Shown here: positions 45,300 to 56,824 of the stretch, in pieces
Numbering within the stretch: the stretch's first letter is position 1
Layout of the letters: each line of letters starts with the position of its first letter
Source of the DNA: Tilletiaria anomala UBC 951
Lineage: Eukaryota; Basidiomycota; Exobasidiomycetes; Georgefischeriales; Tilletiariaceae
Direction: 5' to 3'
NCBI RefSeq assembly: GCF_000711695.1
Contig: NW_013546956.1
Location: 37,546-101,545 of the forward strand
DNA length: 64,000 bases
The notes under the pieces: generated by a model
Told to the model about the DNA's origin: nothing
Database searches by the model: none
The model's input: only the letters and a program-made list of their open reading frames with translations
Made by a program: the position numbers and the translations under genes

Positions 45300-46201
45300 C
45301 AGCATGACCATACTTTCCATCCCAACCGTCAAGCCCTGAATGAACCGCCCAAGCACCAACTCTCTCACGACCTGACTGGCCGCTTGTTCAAAACTCCCTA
45401 ACAAGAAGCAGACGCCCGCGATGATCATGGTTGAACTCCGCCCGAGAGCATCGAAAGCTTCCCTGTGGACAGACTGCCGATGATTGCTACTACTGTTGTT
45501 CCGCTGACGATAAGCTCTTGCTCGCCGGATGAGAGGTCGTGCCCGAGGTCGGATTTAATCGCGACTAGCATTCCTGCGACGACGCCCGTCTGTCAAGAGG
45601 TAGGAAGAGGGAAGTCCAGGAGAGACTTCAGCCAAATAGTCTTGCAGAGATATCTTATCCGTACCAGCGTCCATCACACGCACATCCATTCCGAATTGTA
45701 AGCCGCTCATACAAGCTATTAAAGCTAAGCTGCCAAGGTAAGGCGTATACCAGCATTGTTTTCACCGAGTAAGTCGTCGGGCTCTATATCCTCGTCGATC
45801 TTGCTAGAGTGGCAATCTCGTGCATGACTGTTCGCACCATTATCGTCATCATCATCACGTGTTCCCACATTCCGAAAAGAGGCAGATGGGAGTTGCATGA
45901 CGAGAGGATGATCGGCTTCGTCTTCCTCCTCCAGGTCGTTGTTGTCTTCAGCTTCACGCTGAGCTGCGATGTTCGACTTGCCGCCAAGACGAGTCAGTGG
46001 AATATCCTCAGCAGGAGCAGGAGCAAGGGCAGGTTTCGCAGAGAATTGTCGTGGTGATGCGCTTTGGACTGTTGCAGAGGGAACAAGACGCGCCGCGTTT
46101 TGCGGAAGAGCGAGAACAACAAGAGAAACGCAACTTGACTGGTATCCATCCATTCGCCAACCTTTGGCATCAGTGAGATTGAGACCCTTCGAGGGCTGCA
46201 A
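45300..46201 (-). pseudogene. MFS sugar/myo-inositol transporter pseudogene, truncated after about helix 4
   Basis: The N-terminal piece is a 158-residue frame (45725-46201) with an acidic cytosolic stretch (DNNDLEEEDEADHPLV). A frameshift near 45755 leads into helix 1: YTPYLGSLALIACMSGLQFG, ending FGMD at a GTGCGT donor (45684). The next exon begins at 45599 with TGVVAGMLVAIKSDLGHDLS and EQELIVSGTTVVAIIGSL. A second frameshift follows, then MIIAGVCFLLGSFEQAASQV, VRELVLGRFIQGLTVGMESM. This is the first third of a sugar-porter major facilitator (FGYDTGV motif with Met for Tyr, then the helix 2-3 loop and helix 4). Helices 5-12 are not found. Sugar porter is sure; inositol versus another substrate is a guess. 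Confidence 0.8.
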
Positions 46202-46363
46202 TTATATCTGCAGGTCCTTCTGAGTGCACAGACAGAAAAATCTCTGCGCTTCAGAATGGACATCCGCGCGTGCCCTTATGCAGCCACGCTGGCCTTATCG
46301 ATGTCGCGAGGGATGCTCCCAGCTTAAGCCCAACTATCCACCGACCATCTGTTCAATCCAGCG
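46202..46363. promoter_or_regulatory. Short upstream region of the STN1-like gene
   Basis: A 162-bp stretch marking the right boundary of the decayed block. It must contain at least part of the STN1-like promoter. No element is recognised. Confidence 0.35.
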
Positions 46364-49300
46364 ATGGGCCGGCAAGGATTCCCCGTCCAGGTCGCAGGGC
46401 ATACGCTCTGGCGCTACGTCTCTGACAGCGAGGGAGATGATCAAGATGACAAGGACCTCGTGCAAGATCCGCCTGCAGCTGGTCCCTCCCGCCAAAGGCA
46501 TCACTCCTTGCATGCCCCGCCGGACAAGCTCATCAACCTCTTCCACCCTGGGCATGTTGGTCGCCTGCTATTATATACCGACAAAGCGTGCAATGCGCTT
46601 GAAACAAGCGTGCACGACATTCGAAGCACACTGCGCAAGCTACCTGGGGCCAGCAGCGATGCAAGTCTCTTTTGGCTGTACAAGCGCCCCGCCAGCCGCT
46701 TCATCGTCGTCGGCGAGGTGCTCGCCATCACACAGGAAAAGACGATGCGCACAACATACCTGGTTGACGATGGAACGGGTACCATCTTTGTTCAGCACGC
46801 GCACCGCAGGGTGATCAAGAACTCTTGCGCACACAAGGCGCGGAAAGAGCGTGAAAGCAAGTTGACGAAGGCATGGCCTGGGCGCGCATCCTTAGAGAGT
46901 CTCAAGAAGCCAAGCGCCGCTTTGGGTCAAAGCTCTGCATCCGTCAAGCGAGTGTCAGAGGTTCACTTGTCGGAAAAGGCCAGGGGAAAACAGCGGGTAA
47001 TCGACAACGGCAACACTCATCAGTTGGCTTCAGCCGATGCGGCCGTCTACACCCCCGTATCTTATACCTATTCCATGCTCGACAGCGAGGGAAAATTGTG
47101 CACAGTCGTGCAAGGTGACGGAACATACGACCTATTCCAATCTCCTGGAAAGCGAGTTCCTCCAGACGATGGGCGCGTGCCAGACGTGTACCGCTGGCCA
47201 TCCTTCAACGATCTTATGGACCAGTTTCTCAACAAGGGTAAGGATCGGGGCGCCAAGAGTCTCAGGTTTGCTCCAACCGAGGCAGATGAGGACGGGAGTG
47301 CAATGGGAAAGAAGGTGAAAGAGTCCCTAGAGGCTCTTGAATACGAGTACGTCCCCGCTATCAGCGAGGACGAGGTCCAAGTGGGCGACCTCGTGCGCGT
47401 CGAAGGCAGTATTAGGACGTTTTGGAAAGAGAGGATCATCGCTGCAGCAAACGGAGAAGCAGGGATACGTGGGTGTTACCGCTTGGAGCGTTTTCTTTTC
47501 TTTTGTTTTTTTGATGCTAACATGACTTTTCATCGCTACGGTAGGAATCTTACAAGATCCGAACGCCCTCACGCGCCATATCAATCGCTGGTACTCAGCC
47601 AGTATGCCGGGCGGCGCCTATCACCAAGCCATCAAGCTCAGTGACCTGCCAACTGCAGCACCGATACCTGATCCATCGGCTGCGGGCCGCTGTGAGCCGG
47701 GGTTCGCACCTGATGACAATGCTCCATCCGCAGCCAATCGCACGGTGAATATGATGTTGGCTGGTGAACGCATGAGGCTGCAAAGAGAGCAGGGTAAAGG
47801 GCTTTTCCAGAAGATGACCGAGGCTTTCAAGGCGCTGGAGCGCGGAGAACCGCTCACAATTCCAACGGCGACCAAGGCGCGGGAGACCGAGGTACCTGTG
47901 GCAGCTCACGTAGCTGTGGGCACAGCGGGTCTTCCTTCCAAGGTGGGGGATGCACATTCGGAAGGAAAGGAGAGGCAGAGCCCGGGTGCAGTACGACAGC
48001 TAGAGCCCAAGCCAAAATCCAGCTTTTACAACAGATTACCCGAGAGTGCTCGTGCTAAGATGCAGAGCCGGTTGGAGACATTCAAGCAGCTAGAAGCGAG
48101 CTTGAACGCTGGTACGGCCCACTTGCCGACATTACTTGACTTTGGCGACCGCGAAAATGGAAAGGACCTGAACGCTACGCCATTTGCACATCGTCATAAT
48201 AGTGTGGTCACTAACAATCCGACCGAAGGAGCAGCAACCAGCGAGCAGGCCTGGTCCTCACACTCCGTCGATACTCTGCAATCCTCGCGAAGGCGGTCGC
48301 TGAAGAAAAAAGACTCGGATGAGGAGAATCGCGCACCTGGCGCAGCACAACAAGCTGGATCGCAGCAGCCATCAGCTTCGGAGTCATCTTCTCCTCAGTT
48401 GGTCAGCATTGCTTGGAAGGGCAACAAAATGGCAGTCCCCGCTCCTCGTAAACAGCCAAAGCTAGAAGATCCGGTGAAGCTCTCCCGCAAGCACCTGAAT
48501 AGCGACACGGTCGAGCTGTATACTCAAGAGTGGCTGCGACGGCACTGTGCCCTGCCCTCCTCCCTTCCTCCGAACATGCCTAGCACTAAAGACCAAGACA
48601 TGTGGCAACTACCACCGGCGTTCACTGTGCGCTACCTCCGCCGCGTTCCTCGTCTGCGCACACTCGTTCGACGGTTTGTTAAACATGAGATGCAGAAGCG
48701 TGCGGCTAAGGTGGACGGTGCAAAGAGCACAAGTAGGGAGAGTGTAGGAACCAAGATGCGTCGCGTATTCGATTGGGTCATCAGGGTGCTTTGGCAGAAG
48801 GGTTTTATCGTTCTTGCAGGCGAAGCTGACGCTGCACGCATGACACCCCCTTGGGACGGCCAAAAGGTTGACAGAGGGCAGCAATGTAGCAGAAGAACAG
48901 CGTCTGCTTCACTGTCGCTTTCCAGCTGGGGAGGCACGACGGCTGAGATGTTTGCGCCCGAGTCTCCGTCAAGCAGGCGAAAGCATCGAGCAGTCGACCA
49001 CGGAGACATCGTTAAGCCGCTCAGCACCGGCGCACCGGCTAGCTCTGCGAGTATCGGGCTCATGACAGTGGATGGGCCATCCTTACAACGCACGCTCTCT
49101 TCCTCTTCGATCGATGTCGTTGAGGTTTCCGACGAGTCTTCATCAAGCGATGGCGATGATGATGATGGCGGCAAACAACAGCAGAAGGTATTCCAGCTTG
49201 TCACTCCCGCTCTAATTTTTCAAAGCATAGAGCCACTAGCGGCCGCGCGTGGTGCCAGCGACGAGGTGCAGAATGCACGTATGCAGATGACAATGACAGA

Positions 49301-49403
49301 TCCTGCAGAGCTTACGTATCGGCTGCGCAACAGTGACCTTCGGTGGAAGCACGTCAAAGCGGAGAGCGTGTATATGGCGCTCGATATTTTCAAGCGATAT
49401 TAG
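46364..49403 (+). CDS. STN1: Stn1-like telomere-capping (CST complex) protein
   Basis: Stn1 binds Ten1 and protects telomeric single-stranded DNA. Two exons, 46364-47468 and 47545-49403, give 987 residues, longer than most Stn1 proteins. The OB fold starts near residue 97 with FWLYKRPASRFIVVGEVLAI and TTYLVDDGTGTIFVQH, is interrupted by a roughly 180-residue insert, and resumes with VQVGDLVRVEGSIRTFWKER. After the splice comes LQDPNALTRHINRWYSASMP. A long polar linker follows. The C-terminus (about residues 690-800) has KLSRKHLNSDTVELYTQEWL, FTVRYLRRVPRLRTLVRRFV and VFDWVIRVLWQKGFIVLA, which suggests the winged-helix module of Stn1. The tail ends with LRWKHVKAESVYMALDIF. The stop is 85 bp from the IMP4 stop (convergent). 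Identity rests on the OB signature and domain order; confidence is good but not absolute. Confidence 0.82.
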
Positions 49404-49488
49404 CATAAGATGGATGACTGCTTGGAGGATGCTTAAAGTACAACATGCTTGTAATGCAAGAGATATTGAGAACGAATGCTGAAACGGT

Positions 49489-50443
49489 TCACGCCAGCTG
49501 GCTGCGCTTGCGTGCTGTGTTCATATACGGCCGCAGGACCCATTCTACATCCGCCTCTGTCTGCTCGAGCGTGCCCTGCCGGATCTCGTATGGCCGCATC
49601 TCGAAGCGCGGCCCGACTTCTGCTAGCTGCACTTCGCGATGTGAGATTTTGATGTAGACATGATGCCGGAAAGAAATAAAGTCGTTGGCGTTGTTGAATG
49701 TCATGACGCGCGTGCTGGTGTCCTTGGCGACGGGGAAGAGGTAGCGTAGCGCCGATTTGACGCGCTCGCCGAGCTTGGAACCAAAATTTTCAAAGATCAG
49801 ATGTGGGTACTGCTCTGAAACGGTCGATGTCGCGTGTGCGGAGACTTCGTGTCGCAAGACGACATTGGAGAGTGTAAAGAGCAGCGTGGGCCCATGCGGG
49901 AAGTGTGAGACGACCATCGCGTCCGGCACGCCTCGGTGCTCGTGCAAGACGATCAGGTCGGTAATGCTGTTCGCACGGCACGCTGCGGCAAGGTCGGCGA
50001 CAGTGTAGCCACCGCGATTGAGCCGAGTGGAGTTGGGGAAGACGAGGCGGATCTCTTTGGCGAATTGCGTCAGACGAGAGGACGGATCACGCGAGGTGGT
50101 GATCAGGATCTTGGGTTCGTACAGCCCTGCACGGGCGTACTCGTCGTCTATGGATGTCGCGGGTTCGCTCTGTCCTTCATCGAGGGTCAGCTTGCCTCCG
50201 AGTGCCTTGGCATCTTCTCGCAACTCGGGCGGGATGGGCTTGCCTTCTGCGAGAAGCTGGCGGATCTGCTGCTTCTTCGCCCAGATCTGCCGCTCTTTCT
50301 CCTCAAGCGATTTTTTGTATATGTACTCGCGGCGTTCGCGGATCTGTCTCCGCAGCTGTTGTTGGACAGGAAAATCAGTGCGTCGACATCAGTTAATGAA
50401 ATCTTGGTGGCTTCTGTGGAAGGTCGAGGCTAGCACTCACCAT
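49489..50443 (-). CDS. IMP4: U3 snoRNP protein Imp4 (Brix domain)
   Basis: Imp4 acts in the small-subunit processome, helping U3 snoRNA pair with pre-rRNA. Two exons, 50441-50443 and 49489-50355, give 289 residues, normal for the family. The first coding exon is the ATG alone, spliced to LRRQIRERREYIYKKSLEE. The Brix domain follows: EPKILITTSRDPSSRLTQFA, KEIRLVFPNSTRLNRGGYTV, DLIVLHEHRGVPDAMVVSHF, PHGPTLLFTLSNVVLRHEV and HLIFENFGSKLGERVKSALR. After that come FISFRHHVYIKI and the C-terminal GPRFEMRPYEIRQGTLEQ. Both the motif order and the length argue for Imp4 rather than Rpf1 or Brx1. Confidence 0.96.
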
Positions 50444-50902
50444 TTTTGCTAGATGCTGTAATCTTTGCCGGAACGTAAGCGCGGTTCGTATCACTGCGAG
50501 GTTAATTCACTTTCCCAGCATATATCTGGTTGTATCCAGTTGTCGAAGCAGGCGTGGTCCTTTTGGAGCTTCCCGATGCAGCTTCTATCAGGTCTGCACC
50601 CAATGACAAGCTTGTAACAATGCAGCAAGGGGCAAACGGCAACCAATGAGCACATGTGCAATGGCGATCCGCGAGAATCTCGCTCAGAAAAAAAAGGCGC
50701 GCATGTTCCGAGTTCCGAAACCTCAAAGCAACTGACACTATGCTATAAGCGCCTCCCTCTCTCTAGTCGTCGAGCCGAGGTCTCGTTCCTTTCTTCTTGG
50801 CACCTTGCTGATGGGGGTATCGTGAAATATTTTCTTTGCACCAGCACAAACGCTCATCATCAAGGGCTCTGATTCGGCCAAAAAGCACCACAGTCACGCG
50901 CC
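50444..50902. promoter_or_regulatory. Divergent promoter region of IMP4 and the bL28m gene
   Basis: A 459-bp stretch between two starts of translation-related genes. No specific element is claimed. Confidence 0.4.
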
Positions 50903-51562
50903 ATGCTGCCAACACTCGCATGCCTCTCGCGGACAACGTACCGTGGGGCGAGGGGCTCCGGCCCCGGCGCCTCGTCCAAAACAAGCGCTCGCTCGTCGCC
51001 AAAATCACGCAACACACTGCGGCAAGCCATCGCATCAGGCCAAGTGTTCAAGCGATCGCAGACAGGCCTCTACCATCTCACGCAGCTCCAGAGCGGTCAC
51101 AATGTGCCTAAGAGCCGGCAAAAGACAGCACGGCGTTGGGAGCCGAATGTGCAGAGCAAGCATCTGGAGTCTCGGATCCTTGGGCGTGTGGTCGAGATGA
51201 AGGTGACGACTAAAGCGATGCGCTGTATCAAGAAGGCTGGAGGACTGGACGAGTATGTCCGTTCGACTGGGGACGACGAACTTGGCGTCTTTGGTAGGAA
51301 GCTCAGGAGCGAGATGGGCGCGGTAGCGAGTTTGCGCGCGCAGATGGAGAAGCTGGGCCTTGTCCAGTCGCTTAAAGAGGAGCGGCTAGCAGCGTTGCGC
51401 GCACAGAGGGCAGCTTCGCCACGAGGATCAGCATCATCATCGTCAAAAGGACAACATCCGGCTGCGGTATCATCAAGCGAAAACGCGGAGGCACAGGCCG
51501 CGGCGGCGGAGTCTGCATCCCCACCGCCGGCGACACCATTAGCGGCATCGCAGTCTGCTTGA
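50903..51562 (+). CDS. MRPL24: Mitochondrial large-subunit ribosomal protein bL28m
   Basis: Single-exon, 219-residue member of the bacterial L28 family of the mitochondrial ribosome. The first 40 residues are basic, Ser/Thr-rich and free of acidic residues, consistent with an import presequence. The L28 core is GHNVPKSRQKTARRWEPNVQ with SRILGRVVEMKVTTKAMRCI and KKAGGLDEYV. The last 60 residues are Ala/Ser/Pro-rich and unlike the family core, so they are probably a lineage-specific extension. The start is the first ATG giving a targeting sequence. Confidence 0.93.
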   Translation: MLPTLACLSRTTYRGARGSGPGASSKTSARSSPKSRNTLRQAIASGQVFKRSQTGLYHLTQLQSGHNVPKSRQKTARRWEPNVQSKHLESRILGRVVEMKVTTKAMRCIKKAGGLDEYVRSTGDDELGVFGRKLRSEMGAVASLRAQMEKLGLVQSLKEERLAALRAQRAASPRGSASSSSKGQHPAAVSSSENAEAQAAAAESASPPPATPLAASQSA

Positions 51563-53646
51563 ATTCTACCACTCGAGCAAGAACGCCAGCGGTATGACGC
51601 TTTGAGGCCGCAGTTGCTTGCAATCGCTCGGTGGATCAAAGCAAAGCCAGCCGGAACAAGGTACAACTCTCAACGAACCCGACCCCCCTAAAGTGCCCGT
51701 CCAAGTCCGGCCTTTGTCTCGTCCACCATCATGTACTTTTATCGTATTGCACGCATGAAACATTTCTCTTTACATGCTATTTGGTTTCGCTCTTGAACTG
51801 CGCAGCGTGTACGTCTCGTATGTAGATTGAATACAGGAGAGAGCCACTTTGAGCCAATTGTTTGACTTTGGTTTACGTAACTCAAATTGCAAAGAGAAGG
51901 CAATGCTGCCACTGCACATGCGTACCCCGCGCATCCCTTGGGTGATTGGTTCCGAGCTTCTTATGTTCAATTGGCCAGCCATCTCTATCGGACCTGCTCG
52001 ATTTACCCTTGCGCAGGCTAACTGTTCTAGGCATACGAAAATAGGGAGCAAGAATCAATCTCGCGCAGTGAAGACACGTTCGGCCGCTCGCCAAGTCCGC
52101 ATTGATTCATCGCCATGGCCTCGATACTTGCCATCACATCAAGCGACGGCGGCCGACTGATCAACTCGCCCAGCAGGAGCGACGCCTACGTTGCACCGCA
52201 GGGCCGCTTGGTCAGCCGCTCTGACGCGCAGAAGGTTCTGCGATGCGCCTGTGCGCATTGGCGGCGGCATCCGCGTGTAGAGGAGCAGGGATTTTAAGCA
52301 CGAGAGACGTCAGGAAGAGCGGCAGCGTCATCATGGACCTGTTGATCGAAAGTGCGGGCAGCAAGCTTGATGTTCGCAGCGTGCATTGTGAGGTGGCTGG
52401 CAGACATCGCTACATGCCGTTCCGCGGCCGCGTATAGGCACCGCTGGGGCCTGAGCTTTTCTGTACTCGTATGTACTCTTGAATGCTCGAAGGTCGTACA
52501 AACGTTTATATGTACGCTTGGTGATGGGGGAGCACGCTGGTGCGCTAGACCAAGGCAGGAGCAGCATCCAAGGTCGACATGATGCCGACTGGCAACTGTG
52601 GATCTCAAGCGACTCGAGTTCCATGGTTCTCTTTTGCTCTGCAGCACAGACGAGCTACAACAAGAGGGGATCTGGAACGCCAGAACGACATGAGCTAGCG
52701 AATGTATAGATCTAAGATCGAGACCTTTGATGCTCCCATCCATTGATCCGTCCGGGGGTGCTCGCGGTAAATCTCGGGCTCGGGCAGCAGCAGTGGCCTG
52801 CAGACCTGTCGGAGGTAACAAGCGTAGTTTGCAGACGAGGTGTTCGACGGCCCAGGATGCACAGCGGAGGGAATAGAGGGGGTCACTGTAAGCATCTTGA
52901 TTCTCGTCCCGACAGCGCTGCTACATAAATGCAAAGCTGAAAAACGCCTGGACATCGCGCGTCTTGTTGGCCATGTACCAACCACTATTGTGCTCTTCGT
53001 GTACATACGCATACAGTAAGTAATAAAACAGCTTCTTTCTGATCAGCATGCAGAGCGAACAAAAGTTCCACCTCTCTCTTGAACTTGTCGTTATTGTTGT
53101 GACCGATGGAGCCGGTCGCATATCATTCATCCCCACAGTTCAGGCCAGCGAGACCGAGAGGTGTGTGAGGCTGCAGGATATGAAGCGGCTTTCTGTTTCT
53201 GCCAAGGGAAGCACGATTACGTAATACACTTCCTTGCCGACTCCTCTACCGTCCCCCAAAGACCAGACCGGCCCGCCCCATTCCCGTTAGCCGGAATGGG
53301 ATATGAAGGATTCGGGCATTGGCGTATGCCAACCAAGTCCTCCAGTGAGCCAGCCAGGAAGACGGTGGACCGGATCATCCAGCTCGTCAGACCTAACATC
53401 TCACAGGCTGTCCAGTGCGTGGGTATCATACATATATGGGTTCTTCTTTCTTCCGTGCTGGTTTTGGTCATCATCATCTTCGTCGCCCCCTCATCTTTCT
53501 TGCCTCGAAGTCTATCACCCTTCTCACGCAGCACCCCTTTCCAGCCTCGCCCATATTGACGTCGTCAAAGAAACCCGCGCGGCCTCCATCAGCAGCGAGT
53601 CCATGGCCAGCAAAGCCCAACGCACCTGCATAGCTACCTATCAGCC
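51563..53646. other. Intergenic region, about 2.1 kb
   Basis: No gene is recognised. Short open frames on both strands overlap each other and lack motifs. The final 300 bp are pyrimidine-rich and likely form the promoter and leader of the acyl-CoA oxidase gene. Confidence 0.5.
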
Positions 53647-56445
53647 ATGGCTCCGCCCATCAACGTCGCCATCCCGGCCCACCTGACCCCCGCCGGCATC
53701 TCTGGTAATAAGCTCCTCGGATACGAGCGCGCAAAGGCCAGCTTCGACTCCCAGGATATGGCCGAGTACATCCATGGCAAGGCCTACCTCGGTATGTGGG
53801 CATAATCCTTCGTGCTTGTTGCATTTTTTCTGCACGTCAAAATCGTGCTGACCTGCCCACACATCGACTCTCACTGGGCATCGGCATTGAGTAGAAGAGC
53901 AGACCTATCTGCTCAACGTCCTCGCCAACGACCCCGCCTTCGACAAGAGCTCCATGCATTACCTCGGCCGTACGGAGCGCTTCCGTGCCGCCATGAAGAA
54001 GGACAAGCGCCTCGCCCAGCTCCAGAGGGAGCACAACTGGTCCGACAAGACGAGCCGCCATGCTGACTTCCTCTGCGACTCCCCGGCGCCTTTTGGCCTG
54101 GTGAGCTTGGACCGGACGAGCTGAGCAAGAGTGCTTCTCCTGACTGCTGCTCCTCATTTCCCTTTTCTCACTAGCACAAGAGCATGTTCATCACCACACT
54201 CCGCAACATGGGCACAGATGAGCAGCGAGAGGCGTTCCTCAAACCCGCCGAGGCGTACCAGATCATCGGATGCTATGCGCAGACCGAGCTCGGCCACGGC
54301 TCCAACGTGCAAGGACTGTGAGTCGCCATCTTTGTTGCTTCTGCGTTCGTCATAGCTCACTTCCGATCATTTTTCCTCATAGAGAAACGACCTGCACATA
54401 CGAAGAGGAGACCAAAGAGTTCATCGTCCACAGCCCGACGCTGACATCGGCCAAATGGTGGATTGGCGGCCTGGGCCGCTCGGCCGACCATGCGATCGTC
54501 ATGGCACAGCTCATCCTCAAGGGCAAGAGCTATGGCCCCCATCCGATCATCGTTCAGATTCGTGACATCAAGACTCGCGAACCCTTGCCCGGTGTGAGTC
54601 ACTCGCGAGCGTCCTGCTTGCGCGAGCCTTGGAAGAAGGTTGACAAGCAGCCCTGCCTCCTACCGACCAAAGCGCATCATCGCAGACATTGGCCCCAAGG
54701 CAGGCTACAACACGACCGACAACGGAACGCTGCTCCTCGACCAAGTCCGTGTGCCGCACATGAATCTGCTCGCGCGCTTCGCCAAAGTTGACCCCGACAC
54801 GGCAGCCTACGTTCCACCAAAGAATTCTGCGCTGACGTACGGCACGCTGACCTGGGTGCGCGCCAATATTGTGCAGGATGCGCGTACCGTACTCATGCGC
54901 GCCACGACGATCGCCATACGCTATTGCGCTATCCGTAGGCAGTTTGGAGACCGTGACGCCCCCAAGTTCGACGAACACGGCAGGCCGGTCGAGACACAGG
55001 TGCTAGACTACACCATGGTCCAGTACAGGCTCTTGCCAATCCTCGCACAGGCCTTTGCGTTCCACTACACTGGTGAGGCACGCACGTGCACCGGGGGATG
55101 GGCCTAGCCCACTGGAAGAGAACAATAGATCGTTGCTCGCTTTTGTGCTGCGCTGCTACTGATACGCTTCACTTGCCTCGGCCTGCAGCAAAATTTATGT
55201 ACAACCTCTACCATGCCAACGAGGACAATGTCCAGTCCGGCGACCTCTCGCTCCTGGCGGACACGCACGCTTCGTCCTCGGGACTCAAGTCACTCGTTAC
55301 GCTCACTGCCGCGAGCGCGATCGAGGAGTGTCGGCGCGCCTGCGGGGGACACGGCTACTCGATGAGTTCCGGCCTGCCGAGCTTCTACGCGGACTACCTG
55401 CCGAACGTGACGTGGGAGGGCGACAGTTACATGCTGACACAGCAATGTACACGCTACCTATTCAAGATGATGCGCCAGCTTAAGACAAATCCTGCCACGG
55501 CCGAGAAGAACGTCACGACAGAGTACATGGCCCGCTACCTCGCCAAGAAGGACGATAGGGCCGACATCAAGTACATAGGAGACCTCTACTCGCCCGTCTT
55601 TTTCATTAAGAGGTGAGCACAGCCGGGCTTGCATCGTTTCCGGCCGACACACGCGCGAGAGGTCCGTGCATTCGTGCATACAGATGCTGACCGCTGACAT
55701 GCCCGCGCCGGCCCCATCCTTTCATAGCTTTGCGCATCGTGCCGCGTACCTCGTCGAGCAGACACTGCAGCTGCGCGACAACGCGCGGCGCAGCTGGAAT
55801 AGCCTGCTGGTCGAAATGTACCGTTGCAGCAAGGCGCATTCGCAATTCGTATGTCCCCCCTAACTCTTAGGGCCAGATCGCCACATACGTTCCAGGTGCT
55901 AACAAGCGTTATTACCCTCTTTGCCCCTTGGGCGCACAGCTCGTCGTCCGCAACTTCTCCCTCGCGATTCTCAACGACGACGAGCTGAACCGTAAGCCAG
56001 CACTGCGCCAGATCATGCAGCGCCTCTACCTGCTCTTCTGCTGCTACACCATGGAGCAGGAAGCCGCCGACTTCCTTACCTCGGGCTTCATCGACGGGCG
56101 CCAGGCGCATATTGTCTCCAACAAGGTGCAGGAGCTCCTCGCCGAGGTGCGCCCGCAGGCAGTTCCGCTCGTCGACGCGTTCGCCCTGCCGGACTTTTTG
56201 CTCAACTCGTCCCTCGGCAGGGCCGATGGCATGGCCTACGAGGCTCTGTTCGACTTTGCCGTCCGCGAGCCGATCAACTGTACGTGCCGTCCCTCCTCCC
56301 TGCCGACAGAAGTGACCGTTTTGTGGCCGCGTGCATTGAAATTGTGTTTCTAACCCCTCTGTGCGCAGCAACGCGATGGGACGTCAACATCGATGACCTC
56401 GACGCCGCCGACATGGATGAGATTCCGAGAGCGAGCAAGCTATGA
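53647..56445 (+). CDS. Peroxisomal acyl-CoA oxidase with C-terminal SKL
   Basis: Catalyses the first, H2O2-producing step of peroxisomal fatty-acid beta-oxidation. Nine exons: 53647-53791, 53895-54100, 54175-54317, 54383-54593, 54673-55072, 55189-55613, 55738-55848, 55940-56279 and 56369-56445, giving 685 residues. Landmarks in order: [39 protein letters not shown] (FAD-domain signature) and [15 protein letters not shown]. Then [38 protein letters not shown] and [17 protein letters not shown]. The C-terminal oxidase bundle follows, and the protein ends RASKL, a canonical PTS1 peroxisomal signal. The least certain join is exon 4 to 5, where the acceptor ACCAAAG at 54666-54672 is weak. It was chosen because it preserves frame and exact family spacing (LPG, four residues, DIG). 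Confidence 0.95.
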
Positions 56446-56824
56446 GCGCTGCAGCCTTCCCTTTCCATCTCTTCTTGATTTGTAACCCCTTCGTGAGCAT
56501 CCGCAAAATTTCTAATTGTCTTTGTACATCCATTCGATCGTGAGGATGAAGACTTATCCCGCTACAGGCAAGCAAGCACGCGGCAAGGGTACTATAGCTT
56601 TTCTATTTCTCTCTGGCGTAAAAACGGGAGCTCTCCTGCCGAAGTATAATCTCTGGCTCACTTCACACCCTGGCCGGGATGCATCGCCTAATGCTTCGCA
56701 ATGAGACAATCAACTGGACCAGCTGGGAGCCAATTGGCTGAAAACTCCTGCACCGGAAGAAGTCGAAATTTATGATTGTACAAGATATCTATCGCTCAAG
56801 CGTCGGGGTAGTTCATTGGGTCAT
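56446..56824. other. Convergent 3' intergenic region of acyl-CoA oxidase and peroxygenase
   Basis: A 379-bp stretch between two stop codons, moderately AT-rich. It is presumably both 3' untranslated regions. No gene is supported. Confidence 0.45.
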
